This document shows, piece by piece, positions 24,786-32,733 of a stretch of DNA of 64,000 bases (within the stretch, counting starts at the first letter, position 1; every line of letters begins with the position of its first letter). The stretch comes from Curtobacterium pusillum (GTDB lineage: Bacteria; Actinomycetota; Actinomycetes; Actinomycetales; Microbacteriaceae), in NCBI RefSeq assembly GCF_007680845.1, contig NZ_VEIY01000007.1, positions 62,001-126,000 of the forward strand. The letters are read 5' to 3'. The notes beneath the pieces were generated by a model. It was not told where the DNA came from. It worked only from the letters and a program-made list of their open reading frames with translations, and made no database searches. A program made the position numbers and the translations under genes.

Positions 24786-25958
24786 TCAGCGCGGCCGGGT
24801 GACGTCGACCGCCTCGATCGCGAGCGCCAGTGCACCCGTCACCGCCGCCTTCTCGCCGAGCTGTCCCTGCACCACGTCCGGGGTGCCGTCGGCGTCGACG
24901 ATGAGCATCGACTCGAGGGCGTGCCGCATCGGACCGAGCAGGAGCTCCCCGGCGCGAGCGAACTCCCCGGTGACCACGACGCGCTCCGGGTCCAGCACGT
25001 TGCAGAGCCCGACCGCCGCCGTGCCGATCGCGTGCCCGGCGTCCGCCACGGCGCGGATGCAGACCTGGTCGCCGCCCATCGCGCGGAGGATGAGGTCCGC
25101 CAGCTTCAGGGTGCCGACCTCGTCGCGGATGCCCTCGAGCACGGCCGGGGCACCCGCCACGGCCTCGAGGCAGCCACGGTTCCCGCAGCGGCAGATCGGC
25201 CCGTGCGGCGCGACGGGGGTGTGCCCGAACTCGCCGGCGACGCCGTGGTGCCCGCGGAACAGCCGACCGTCGAGCACGAGCCCGGCGCCGATGCCGTTGC
25301 CGACGTCGAGCGTGACGACGGTGTCCCGGCCCCGCGCGGCGCCGCTGCGGTGCTCGGCCAGGGCGGCCAGGTTGGCGGAGTTGTCCACCTGCACGGGCTT
25401 GTCCGTGCGGCGCGCGAGCGACTGCCCGAGCGGGATGCCGTCCCACCCGCGGAGGATGCCGCCGCGCGCCGTCATCCCGGTGCGCCGGTCGATCGGTGCC
25501 GCGATCGCCAGTCCGATCGAGAGCACCTCGTCCATCGTCGACTCGATCGACTCGACCATGTCCATGATCAGCAGCGCCGTCTTGTCGAGCTCGGCGTCGG
25601 CCCGGTGGTCGCGCGCGAGGGGCATGTGCCGCTCGGCCAGGACGGTGCCGCCCAGGTCGGACAGCGCCAAGCGGAGGTGCCGGGGCGAGACGTGCACGCC
25701 CGCGACGAGGCCGAGCCCGTGCGGCAGGGTCACGCGGAGCGCTCGACGGCCGCTCGAGGTGCTCGGCGTGGCGTGCAGGGCGCCGGTCGCGACGAGCTCC
25801 TTGACGATGTTCGAGACGGTCGCGGGGGAGAGGCCGGTCACGCCGGCGAGTTCGACCTGGGTCAGGCCGCCGTGCCGCTTGACCGCGCTGACGACGCGAC
25901 CCCGGTTGGCTTCACGCAGTGAAGCTTGGTTCCCCGGACTGCGGCGCGGCTCTGACAC
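24786..25958 (-). CDS. ROK family transcriptional repressor (XylR/NagC-like)
   Basis: 390 residues. The winged helix LTQVELAGVTGLSPATVSNIVKEL (about 32-55) is followed by a sugar-kinase-like domain with the zinc motif CRCGNRGCLE (about 254-263), the ROK hallmark, and DVGNGIGAG in the sugar/phosphate site. It lies immediately upstream of, and in the same direction as, the sugar ABC transporter genes, so it probably represses them until the sugar binds. The upstream end of the gene faces the hairpin at 26003-26040. Confidence 0.9.
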   Translation of the reverse strand: MSEPRRSPGNQASLREANRGRVVSAVKRHGGLTQVELAGVTGLSPATVSNIVKELVATGALHATPSTSSGRRALRVTLPHGLGLVAGVHVSPRHLRLALSDLGGTVLAERHMPLARDHRADAELDKTALLIMDMVESIESTMDEVLSIGLAIAAPIDRRTGMTARGGILRGWDGIPLGQSLARRTDKPVQVDNSANLAALAEHRSGAARGRDTVVTLDVGNGIGAGLVLDGRLFRGHHGVAGEFGHTPVAPHGPICRCGNRGCLEAVAGAPAVLEGIRDEVGTLKLADLILRAMGGDQVCIRAVADAGHAIGTAAVGLCNVLDPERVVVTGEFARAGELLLGPMRHALESMLIVDADGTPDVVQGQLGEKAAVTGALALAIEAVDVTRPR

Positions 25959-26002
25959 GGGGACAGCGTAACCGGCGGCTCGAGAACGCGAGTCGGGACG
26001 CG

Positions 26003-26040
26003 ACTGGAGGCGCGTGGCGGCGGTGCCACGCGCCTCCAGT
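26003..26040 (-). terminator. 38-bp hairpin, divergent member of the shared family
   Basis: ACTGGAGGCGCGTGGC and GCCACGCGCCTCCAGT form a perfect 16-bp stem around GGCGGT. It lies 22 bp downstream of the stop of the trypsin-like gene at 26063. It shares GGAGGCGCG with the other hairpins, but the upper stem differs. Confidence 0.75.
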
Positions 26041-26062
26041 GGCGGAGGTGGGTGCGTCTCGG

Positions 26063-26800
26063 TCAGACGCCCGCCGTCGACCGGATCCAGCTGGCGCTCT
26101 GCGCGAGCACCGCGTAGTTCGACCCGGCGTGCGTGTTCGCGGCCGGGTCGGCCACGTCACCGGTCGAGCAGACGCCGACCACCTTGCCGTTCACGAGCAG
26201 GGGGCCGCCCGAGTCGCCGTGGTTCGAGGCGCCGGAGACGCCCGTGACGTGCTGCGCGCGACCGCCGTACGCGTCCGTCGTCGTGCCCGTCAGGTTCACG
26301 CTCGCCTGGTAGAGCCCGGTGGTCGGGACGCTGTTCGCCCGGTTGCCGTAGCCCATGATCGTGCCGGTGCCGGAGGACTTCGTCGCGTACGCGAGGTCGA
26401 GCGGGGCGTACGAAGCGAGCGACTTCGCGGTGCGGAGGTGCACGAGCGCGATGTCACCGGTCGGCGCCGAGTAGAGGCGGTCCGCGGCGGTCGCGGTGCC
26501 CCGGTTCGTCGTGCTGTTCGAGTGGTACACGTTCATCGCGGTCGTCCCGTCGACGCAGTGCTTCGCGGTGAGGACCCACGAGGCGTTCAGCTGCTCGCCC
26601 GTGCACCCGTAGGTGTCGGTGCCGCCCTGCTGGAAGATCAGCTGGACCTCCCACGGGGTGCTCGGGGCTTGCGTGCCGCCGATGACCTGTGGTGATGCGG
26701 TCGCGGCGTTGGCGGCCGTGGCGCCGAGCGATCCGCCGAGGAGGGCGAGGGCTGCCGTGGTGACGAGGGCGAGCCCCCGGTACTTCGTTCGCTGCTTCAT
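26063..26800 (-). CDS. Secreted trypsin-like serine protease (S1 family)
   Basis: 245 residues. A signal peptide (about 1-32, ATAANAA) is followed by a very short propeptide and the mature N-terminus VIGGTQAP, as expected when a trypsin zymogen is activated by cleavage before Val39 or Ile40. The catalytic triad is complete: His81 (TAKHC), Asp116 (GDIALV) and Ser197 (GDSGGP). The two cysteines around His81 (Cys66, Cys82) can form the usual disulphide. The length is typical of small actinobacterial proteases. Plant-associated Microbacteriaceae secrete related proteases that can affect virulence; a role here is not shown. Confidence 0.88.
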   Translation of the reverse strand: MKQRTKYRGLALVTTAALALLGGSLGATAANAATASPQVIGGTQAPSTPWEVQLIFQQGGTDTYGCTGEQLNASWVLTAKHCVDGTTAMNVYHSNSTTNRGTATAADRLYSAPTGDIALVHLRTAKSLASYAPLDLAYATKSSGTGTIMGYGNRANSVPTTGLYQASVNLTGTTTDAYGGRAQHVTGVSGASNHGDSGGPLLVNGKVVGVCSTGDVADPAANTHAGSNYAVLAQSASWIRSTAGV

Positions 26801-26909
26801 GGGCCGATCGTGCTCGGCCCCCGTTCGGGGGTCAAGTCAGCGTTGCGGAGGACAACACCGTCACCCGGTCCGGCCTGTGGACAACTCCGGCGGCGTCGGT
26901 GGCAGGCCC

Positions 26910-26915
26910 TACCGT
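26910..26915 (+). promoter_or_regulatory. -10 box TACCGT of a probable leaderless gene
   Basis: TACCGT ends 6 nt before the ATG at 26922. Confidence 0.5.
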
Positions 26916-26921
26916 CGAGGG

Positions 26922-27749
26922 ATGGGGCAGGAACGGGAACGACGCCGGACGCGTGCCGGACGGGTCGGTGCGGTGGTGTGGCCGATCGTGGTGACCGCTG
27001 CGCCCACCGCGGCGTTCCAGCTCCCGAACCTCGTCCAGTCGTCGGCGGTGCGGGCGTCGCTCGTCGTGTTCGGGCTCGTCGTCCTCGTCGGCGCGGTGCT
27101 CGTGCAGGTGGTGCGCGCCCGCCGAGCCGAGGCGTCTCGGACCGCTGCGGAAGACGACTACGCGGCCGTCGAGCTCGAGCAGGGGACCGCGGTCCGGTAC
27201 GCGTTCGGGCAGCTCGCCACCCGGCTCGTGCGGTTCACCGAACTCCGGCGACGTGACCGGCGGAGCGAACTGCCGGCGTTCGCGGACCGGGTCGCGGTGG
27301 CCCTCGCCTTCTACCTGCTCCCCAAGGTCCCCGACGTCCGCGCCAACGTGTACCAGCTCTCGGCGGACCTCAACGCCCTCGAACCGATCGGGCACGGCGG
27401 GGCGGGTGACACCGCCGGGGTGTTCCGCGCGGGCACGCCGTACGGGGACCGCAACCTCGAGTGGGTGCTCGTCGGCGGTGCACCCCGGATCGTCGGCGAC
27501 CGTGCGGCGGACGTCGACGTCGACGAGGACCTGCCGGACTTCGAGCCCCGGTACCGGTCGTACGTGTCCGTCGTCATCCGGTCGCACGAGTACTCGTTCG
27601 GCATGCTCACCGTCGACTCTCCGGCTGCCGATGCGTTCACCGATCTCGACGCGAAGAACGTCGCCGTGGTCGCGGCGTTCATGGCGGTGGCGTTCTCCCT
27701 CACGTACTCGTCCCCGGAACGGGACCGCGACCCTCGGAAAGGCCCGTGA
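26922..27749 (+). CDS. Membrane protein with GAF-like cytosolic domain, function unknown
   Basis: 275 residues. Two transmembrane segments near the N-terminus (about 17-33 and 44-62) are joined by a very short loop. A linker with RRRDRRSELP leads to a C-terminal domain (about 90-265) whose end, YRSYVSVVIRS followed by GMLTVDS and AVVAAFMAVAF, has the strand-helix pattern of a GAF sensor domain. No kinase, cyclase or DNA-binding part is attached, so it may signal through another protein. The ATG is placed by a -10 box 6 nt upstream. The stop overlaps a possible upstream start of the next small gene (GTGATG). Confidence 0.6.
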   Translation: MGQERERRRTRAGRVGAVVWPIVVTAAPTAAFQLPNLVQSSAVRASLVVFGLVVLVGAVLVQVVRARRAEASRTAAEDDYAAVELEQGTAVRYAFGQLATRLVRFTELRRRDRRSELPAFADRVAVALAFYLLPKVPDVRANVYQLSADLNALEPIGHGGAGDTAGVFRAGTPYGDRNLEWVLVGGAPRIVGDRAADVDVDEDLPDFEPRYRSYVSVVIRSHEYSFGMLTVDSPAADAFTDLDAKNVAVVAAFMAVAFSLTYSSPERDRDPRKGP

Positions 27750-27778
27750 TGCTCACACGATTTGTCGGACGCTCGACG

Positions 27779-27784
27779 TACCAT
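27779..27784 (+). promoter_or_regulatory. -10 box TACCAT of a probable leaderless gene
   Basis: TACCAT is followed by six C residues and then the ATG at 27791. Confidence 0.5.
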
Positions 27785-27790
27785 CCCCCC

Positions 27791-27976
27791 ATGACCATCG
27801 TGACCCCCGAACCGAGGCCCTTCGGACGTTCACGGGTGTACACCCCGAACTGGACCGACGACACCACCGACGCCGACTACGAAGACCTCGAGGTCATCAC
27901 GGCCAACATCGAACGGGAACGCGCAGCGGCGCGACGCCGGATCGAAGCTCGGATCGCCGCCCGGCTCGCTCGCTGA
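27791..27976 (+). CDS. Small hypothetical protein, 61 residues
   Basis: The peptide begins MTIVTPEPRPFGRSRVYT, continues with an acidic stretch (DDTTDADYEDLEV) and ends in a basic helix rich in Arg and Ala (ERERAAARRRIEARIAARLAR); no membrane segment is present. I do not recognise a family. A start at 27749 overlapping the preceding stop is possible (75 residues), but the TACCAT box 6 nt before 27791 favours a leaderless short form. Charge separation between an acidic middle and a basic C-terminal helix suggests a binding role, perhaps with nucleic acid (speculation). Confidence 0.55.
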   Translation: MTIVTPEPRPFGRSRVYTPNWTDDTTDADYEDLEVITANIERERAAARRRIEARIAARLAR

Positions 27977-28000
27977 CCAGGGCGTCGGGTACCGCGGGCG

Positions 28001-29029
28001 TCATCCGGCACTGACGTCGATGAGCACCTTGCCGACGGTGTCGCCCTCGACGGCGTCGTGCGCCGCGGCGGTGTCCTCGAGCGGGAACCGTACGAGCGGC
28101 AGGCCGGCGTCCTCACCGACCGGCAGCGCCCCGTCGCGCAGCGCTGCGGTGACGTCCTCGGCCGCGGCGGAGAGCGCTGCGTCCCCGATCGTGTAGAGCA
28201 GCAGGAACTGGTAGCGGGCGTTGATGCTCATGTTCGGCCGGATCGGCAGCACCGCGTCGTCGCCACCGTTGTTCGCGTAGATCGACACGACCCCGTGGTT
28301 GGCGAGCACGTCGGCGACGAGTGCGGCGTTGTGCGGGATCGACACCTCCACGACGATGTCGACGCCGTCCGGGGCGATCTCGCGGATGCGGGCGGCGGGG
28401 TCGTCGTCGCGGTAGTTGACGACGTGGTGCGCGCCGGCGGCGGTCGCGAGCGCGGCCTTCGCGTCGGAGCTGATCGTGCTGATCACCGTCGCACCGGCCC
28501 ATCGAGCGAGCTGGATCGCGGCGTGCCCGACGGCTCCGGCGCCGCCGGCGACGAGGACGGTCTTGCCGCTGAGCGCCCCGGGGGCCAGCCGGGCGGGGCC
28601 GTCCTCGTGGGTCGTCAGTGCTCGGTGCGCGGTCATCGCGGGCACGCCGAGCGAGGCGCCGACGTCGAACGAGGTCCCGTCGGGCAGGGGAACGGCGCGG
28701 GCGGCGGGCACGACCGTGTACTCCTGTGCGGTGCCGGTCGGGCGACTGGCGGCGGACATGTAGAGCCAGACGTGGTCGCCGGGGTGCAGTCCCTCGACGC
28801 CGTCGCCGACCGCGTCCACCACTCCGGCGCCGTCCTGGTTCGGGGTGATCTCGGGGAAGGGCAGGCCGTCGCCGTAGGTGCCGCCCTGCCGGGCCTTCCA
28901 GTCGGTCGGGTTGACGCCGGAGACGACGACACGGACGCGGACCTCGCCGGGGCCGGGGTCGGTCACCTCCCGCTCGACGAGGTCGAGGACGCTGCTGTCA
29001 CCGGGCTTCGTGTAGACGACTGATCGCAT
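28001..29029 (-). CDS. NADPH:quinone reductase-like medium-chain dehydrogenase
   Basis: 342 residues from the ATG at 29029 with a CCTGGAGG ribosome site. The N-terminal GroES-like domain has VSGVNPTDWKARQG and TPNQDGAGVV, without the zinc-binding residues of alcohol dehydrogenases; the Rossmann motif is AGGAGAVGHAAIQLARWAGA. This is the pattern of zeta-crystallin-type quinone reductases. An HxlR regulator gene lies 70 bp upstream on the same strand and a NAD(P)-binding protein gene is divergent from that, so all three may belong to a quinone- or electrophile-stress group. Confidence 0.85.
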   Translation of the reverse strand: MRSVVYTKPGDSSVLDLVEREVTDPGPGEVRVRVVVSGVNPTDWKARQGGTYGDGLPFPEITPNQDGAGVVDAVGDGVEGLHPGDHVWLYMSAASRPTGTAQEYTVVPAARAVPLPDGTSFDVGASLGVPAMTAHRALTTHEDGPARLAPGALSGKTVLVAGGAGAVGHAAIQLARWAGATVISTISSDAKAALATAAGAHHVVNYRDDDPAARIREIAPDGVDIVVEVSIPHNAALVADVLANHGVVSIYANNGGDDAVLPIRPNMSINARYQFLLLYTIGDAALSAAAEDVTAALRDGALPVGEDAGLPLVRFPLEDTAAAHDAVEGDTVGKVLIDVSAG

Positions 29030-29099
29030 GCCTCCAGGCAACCACGCGGTGCCGGTCCGGATTCCGGGCGACGCCCAGCGACCGCGCTCCGGGCCGCGT

Positions 29100-29468
29100 T
29101 CAGCGACCGCGCGCGTCGTACTCGTCGCGGGACACCGCGACGTCGTCCATGTGCGAGGTCGCCCAGTCCTCGAGCGGCTCGAGGACCGCGCGCAGGGAAC
29201 GGCCGCGGTCGGTCAGCTCGTACTCGACGTGCGGCGGGATCTCGGGGTAGACGGTGCGGGTGACGAGTCCGTCGCGCTCGAGCGCCCGCAGCGTCTGCGT
29301 GAGCATCTTCTGCGAGACGCCCTGCACGCGCGTCGCGATCGCCGAGTACCGCGCGGGTCCGGCGGCGAGCGTGCCGATCGTGAGGACGCTCCACCGGTCG
29401 CCGATCCGGTCGAGCAGCTGGCGGGAGGGGCACTCCGCGCCGTAGGGGCTGTACTCGAGCGCTGTCAT
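29100..29468 (-). CDS. HxlR family winged-helix regulator
   Basis: 122 residues with the family signature: an N-terminal Cys in CPSRQLLDRIGDRWSVLTIGTL, then GVSQKMLTQTLRALERDGLVTR (recognition helix and wing) and YELTDRGRSL. A single early Cys is typical of redox- or electrophile-sensing members such as YodB, HypR and QorR. It is divergent from a NAD(P)-binding oxidoreductase gene and upstream of a quinone reductase gene. An inverted repeat (29478-29520) fills the gap between the divergent genes and should be its operator. Confidence 0.88.
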   Translation of the reverse strand: MTALEYSPYGAECPSRQLLDRIGDRWSVLTIGTLAAGPARYSAIATRVQGVSQKMLTQTLRALERDGLVTRTVYPEIPPHVEYELTDRGRSLRAVLEPLEDWATSHMDDVAVSRDEYDARGR

Positions 29469-29477
29469 GACGACCTC

Positions 29478-29520
29478 CGTTACGCACTCTCAGGTGCCTA
29501 CTTACTGAAAGAGAGTAACG
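29478..29520. promoter_or_regulatory. Inverted repeat, candidate HxlR operator
   Basis: CGTTACGCACTCTC (29478-29491) and GAGAGTAACG (29511-29520) are inverted copies differing by a 3-4 nt insertion; the centre holds CTTACT. It is AT-rich relative to the surroundings and lies between divergent start codons, as expected for an operator overlapping both promoters. Confidence 0.6.
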
Positions 29521-29560
29521 CTTGTACGGTGAGTGTCAACGCTCCACGAAAGGAACACCC

Positions 29561-30208
29561 ATGACCAACATCGTCGTCTTCGGTGGCACCGGCTACGCCG
29601 GCTCCGCCATCACCCGCGAAGCCCTCTCCCGCGGCATCGCCGTCACCGCCGTCGCCCGCGACACCTCCAAGCTCGACGCAGCCGAGGGCCTGACCCTGGC
29701 GCAGGGCGACGCGCTCGACGCCGACTTCGTCACCGAGGTCACGAAGGGCGCCGACGTCATCGTCATCGCCCTGCACGCGGTGCAGGCCGACGGCAGCGAG
29801 CTCAAGGACCGGTTCCAGCACTTCGTCGACGCCGCAGCGGCAGCCGGCGCCCGACTCGGCATCGTCGGTGGTGCGGGTTCGCTGCTCGTCGCCGACGGTG
29901 GCCCGGCGCTGTTCGACACCGCCGAGTTCCCGGACGCGTTCAAGGGCGAGGCGAAGAGCCACGCGCAGGTCCTCGAGGGGCTCCGCGCGAGCGACACCGA
30001 GGTCGACTGGTTCTACGTGAGCCCGGCTGCGGCCTTCGGTGGCTACAACCCCGGCGAGCGTCGCGGCACCTACCGCACCACCGACGAGGTGCTGCTCACC
30101 GACGCCGACGGCAACTCGGACATCTCCGGCGAGGACTTCGCGCTCGCGTTCGTCGACGAGATCGCCTCGCCGGCGCACCACCGCGCGCGCTTCGGCGTCG
30201 CGTACTGA
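29561..30208 (+). CDS. NAD(P)-binding protein, NmrA/YwnB-like atypical SDR
   Basis: 215 residues with an AAAGGA ribosome site. The dinucleotide motif GGTGYAG is at 8-14; VIVIALHAVQ and LGIVGGAGSLLV follow the fold of atypical short-chain dehydrogenases such as YwnB and BLVRB, which act on flavins, quinones or as redox sensors. No classical YxxxK motif is obvious. Its divergent position from an HxlR gene with a shared operator suggests induction by oxidative or electrophile stress, as for many HxlR targets. The perfect palindrome at 30222-30265 follows its stop by 13 bp. Confidence 0.82.
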   Translation: MTNIVVFGGTGYAGSAITREALSRGIAVTAVARDTSKLDAAEGLTLAQGDALDADFVTEVTKGADVIVIALHAVQADGSELKDRFQHFVDAAAAAGARLGIVGGAGSLLVADGGPALFDTAEFPDAFKGEAKSHAQVLEGLRASDTEVDWFYVSPAAAFGGYNPGERRGTYRTTDEVLLTDADGNSDISGEDFALAFVDEIASPAHHRARFGVAY

Positions 30209-30221
30209 GCTGCGCCCGGCA

Positions 30222-30265
30222 CGGACGGGAGGCGCGGTGCGGGCCCGCACCGCGCCTCCCGTCCG
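30222..30265 (+). terminator. Perfect 44-bp palindrome, shared hairpin family
   Basis: Two 22-bp arms without a loop; the arm CGGACGGGAGGCGCGGTGC plus GGG is identical to the inner 22 bp of the hairpin at 21300-21347. It lies 13 bp after the stop of the NAD(P)-binding protein gene. Confidence 0.8.
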
Positions 30266-30275
30266 CCTGCGGTGC

Positions 30276-30306
30276 GTCCCCCGGCCGGAACCAGGTTCCG
30301 GGGGAC
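30276..30306 (-). terminator. GC-rich hairpin downstream of the MFS gene
   Basis: GTCCCCCGG (30276-30284) pairs with CCGGGGGAC (30298-30306); the loop contains the alternative stem CCGGAACC-A-GGTTCCGG. It lies 40 bp past the stop of the MFS gene at 30346; the intervening sequence is almost pure G/C. Confidence 0.5.
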
Positions 30307-30345
30307 GGCGGCCGCGCCGCGCGCGGCGCCGCGGCGCGCGCCGCG

Positions 30346-31671
30346 TCAGCGGTGCCCGACGATCGACGGCACGGGCATGTGGTGCCGCATCCGCACCGCG
30401 ACGTGCAGGCCACCCCGGCGCGCGAGCACCATGCCGACGACGGCCGCCGCGGCCGCGGGCACCCCGCCGGCGACGACCATGCCGACGTGTGCGCCGAAGT
30501 GGTCGACGATCTGCCCCATCAGCGGGCCGCCGATCGCCTGTCCGCCCAGCAGCACGAGGACGTAGAGCGACATCACCCGGCCCCGGATCGCCACGTTCGA
30601 CGACAGCTGCACGAGTGAGTTCGACGCGGTCTGGAACAGCAGTTGCGACATCCCGACCGCGACCAGCGCCACGGTGAACGGCGCGATCACCGGGATCGAC
30701 CCCGACACCACGAGCAGGACGCCCGTCCAGAACACCCCGCCGACGATGGTGCGGAGCCGCACGACCGCCCGTCGCGTGGAGAGCAGTGCGCCGACGAGGG
30801 CGCCGATCGCCACCGCGGAGTTGAACACGCCGTACCCGCCCGCGCCGACGTCGTACACCTGGGACGCGAAGGCGGAGAGCAGCACCGGCATCGTGAGGGC
30901 GAACACCGAGAAGAACGCGACGAGGACCACCGGCACGATGATCGTGGGTTTCCGGACGGCGTAGCGCAGGCCCTCGACGAGCTGTCCCTTGCTGCGCGGT
31001 GCCGGCGGGGTGCGGTGGAGCTCGGAGACGCGCAGGAACCCGAGCGTCACGACGACGGCGACGCAGGCGATCGCGTTGACGCCGAACGACCACCCCGCTC
31101 CGACCGCGACGAGCAGGGCGCCGGAGAGGGCCGGGCCGATCATGCCGCCGAGCTGGAACACCGACGAGTTCACACTGATGGCGTTCCGCAGGTGCTCGTG
31201 CCCGACGATCTCGGTGACGAACACCTGGCGCGCCGGGTTGTCGATCACGGTCACCAGCCCGACCACGAACGCGATCGCCCAGATGTGCCATGCCTGCACC
31301 ACCGCGGCCAGGGTGAGCACGGCGAGGAGCGCCGAGAGGACCGCGAAGGACCCCTGGGTGATCATCATGAGCGCGCGCTTCGAGAACCGATCGACGATCA
31401 CGCCGCCGAAGAGCCCGAACAGCAGCATCGGCGCGAACTGGCACGCCACGGTGATGCCGACCTGCGCCACGGACCCGGTCAACTGCAGGACGAGCCAGTC
31501 CTGGGCGATGCGCTGCATCCACCCCGCGGTCATGGCGACGAGGTTCGTGGCGGTGAAGAGCCGGAAGTTCGGCACCGACAGGGCGATCAGGGTGTGCCGC
31601 CACGGCGGTCGGGTGGCCTGGATCGGGAGCGGTTCGGTGGGCGGGGGGAGGGTCGTCGATGACGCGCTCAC
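30346..31671 (-). CDS. MFS transporter, enterobactin exporter/DHA3-like
   Basis: 441 residues with about 12 transmembrane segments. The early motif NFRLFTATNLVAMTAGWMQRIAQDWLV and FGGVIVDRFSKRALMM (the loop 2-3 signature) are typical of the MFS_3 group that includes enterobactin exporter EntS and macrolide efflux proteins. An intracellular C-terminal tail carries several His and Met residues (HVAVRMRHHMPVP). It is divergent from a LysR gene with a shared 135-bp promoter region containing direct and inverted repeats, so expression is likely effector-controlled. The exported compound is unknown. Confidence 0.85.
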   Translation of the reverse strand: MSASSTTLPPPTEPLPIQATRPPWRHTLIALSVPNFRLFTATNLVAMTAGWMQRIAQDWLVLQLTGSVAQVGITVACQFAPMLLFGLFGGVIVDRFSKRALMMITQGSFAVLSALLAVLTLAAVVQAWHIWAIAFVVGLVTVIDNPARQVFVTEIVGHEHLRNAISVNSSVFQLGGMIGPALSGALLVAVGAGWSFGVNAIACVAVVVTLGFLRVSELHRTPPAPRSKGQLVEGLRYAVRKPTIIVPVVLVAFFSVFALTMPVLLSAFASQVYDVGAGGYGVFNSAVAIGALVGALLSTRRAVVRLRTIVGGVFWTGVLLVVSGSIPVIAPFTVALVAVGMSQLLFQTASNSLVQLSSNVAIRGRVMSLYVLVLLGGQAIGGPLMGQIVDHFGAHVGMVVAGGVPAAAAAVVGMVLARRGGLHVAVRMRHHMPVPSIVGHR

Positions 31672-31706
31672 GGTGGGGGATCTCCGGACGTCGGCTGCGG
31701 AAGTGG

Positions 31707-31783
31707 TACCCCTACGAAACTAGGTGGTCGGGACCCATTCGATACCCCTATGGTGGCTATCACTCCATTGCGAAGTCGAATGG
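31707..31783. promoter_or_regulatory. LysR-type operator region with direct and inverted repeats
   Basis: TACCCCTA occurs at 31707-31714 and again at 31743-31750, 36 bp apart; the second lies inside ATACCCCTATGGTGGCTAT, which has the T-N11-A form of LysR boxes. CCATTCGA (31735-31742) and TCGAATGG (31776-31783) form an outer inverted pair. The region lies between the divergent MFS and LysR genes. Confidence 0.5.
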
Positions 31784-31806
31784 CCCGCTCCTACGAAGGG
31801 GACACC

Positions 31807-32664
31807 GTGCTCGATCCGGTCCTGCTGCAGACGTTCCTCGCGGTCGCCGAGACCGGCAGCTTCACCCAGGCCGGGTCGCGCCTCGGGATCAGCCAGCCGA
31901 CGGTGTCCCAGCACGTGCGTCGGCTCGAGACGGCGGTCTCCCGGACCCTCGTCGCGCGGGACACCCGGGGCGTGGCGCTCACCGACAACGGGGACGCGAT
32001 GGCCGGGTTCGCGCGGACGATCCTCGCGGCGCACGCCACCGCCGACGCGTACTTCTCCGGTGCGGCGACCCGGGGGCGGCTCCGGTTCGGGGCGGCCGAC
32101 GACCTCGCGATCACCCAGCTGCCGCGGATCCTCCGGGACTTCCGGCGCCTGCACCCGCAGGTCAACCTCGAGCTCACGGTCAACCAGTCGTCGCCGCTGC
32201 TCCGCCGGGTGCACGCCGGCCAGCTCGACCTCGTGTTCATCAAGCAGACCGCGGGGGAGTCCGCCGAGGGCACCAGGGTCGCCACCGACCAGATGGTGTG
32301 GATGGCGCAGGACGGCATCGCGCTCGAACCCGGGGAGCCGGTGCCCCTCATCGCGTACCAGGCGCCGAGCATCAGCCGGCAGATGGCGATCGACGCGCTC
32401 GAGGCCGCTGGCCGCACCTGGCGGATCACCTGCAACACCCGCGACGTGAACGGGGTGCTCGCCGCGGTCCGGGCGGGGATCGGGGTCGCGGTGTTCCCGC
32501 ACTCGCTCATCCCGGCGGACCTCGTGAAGGTGTCGCAACGCCTGTCGTTGCCCGACCTGCCGGCGGTCGACTACGTCCTCATCGCCAATCCGACGGTCCA
32601 GCGGGAGCCGATCGACGCCCTGACGAACGCGATCCTGTCGCGCGGGGTCGTCCGCGCGGTCTGA
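31807..32664 (+). CDS. LysR family transcriptional regulator
   Basis: 285 residues from a GTG preceded by GAAGGGG; an upstream in-frame ATG at 31780 would add nine residues but falls in the operator region. The HTH is TGSFTQAGSRLGISQPTVSQHVRRLE; the effector domain begins near GRLRFGAADDLA. It is divergent from the MFS exporter gene, its probable target. The effector cannot be inferred; aromatic compounds are common for exporters of this kind. Confidence 0.85.
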   Translation: MLDPVLLQTFLAVAETGSFTQAGSRLGISQPTVSQHVRRLETAVSRTLVARDTRGVALTDNGDAMAGFARTILAAHATADAYFSGAATRGRLRFGAADDLAITQLPRILRDFRRLHPQVNLELTVNQSSPLLRRVHAGQLDLVFIKQTAGESAEGTRVATDQMVWMAQDGIALEPGEPVPLIAYQAPSISRQMAIDALEAAGRTWRITCNTRDVNGVLAAVRAGIGVAVFPHSLIPADLVKVSQRLSLPDLPAVDYVLIANPTVQREPIDALTNAILSRGVVRAV

Positions 32665-32733
32665 CCCGGCGCGCCGGGACCCGACCCTGGACCCACCCGG
32701 ACCTGGACCCGGACTCTGGACCTCGACCGAGCG

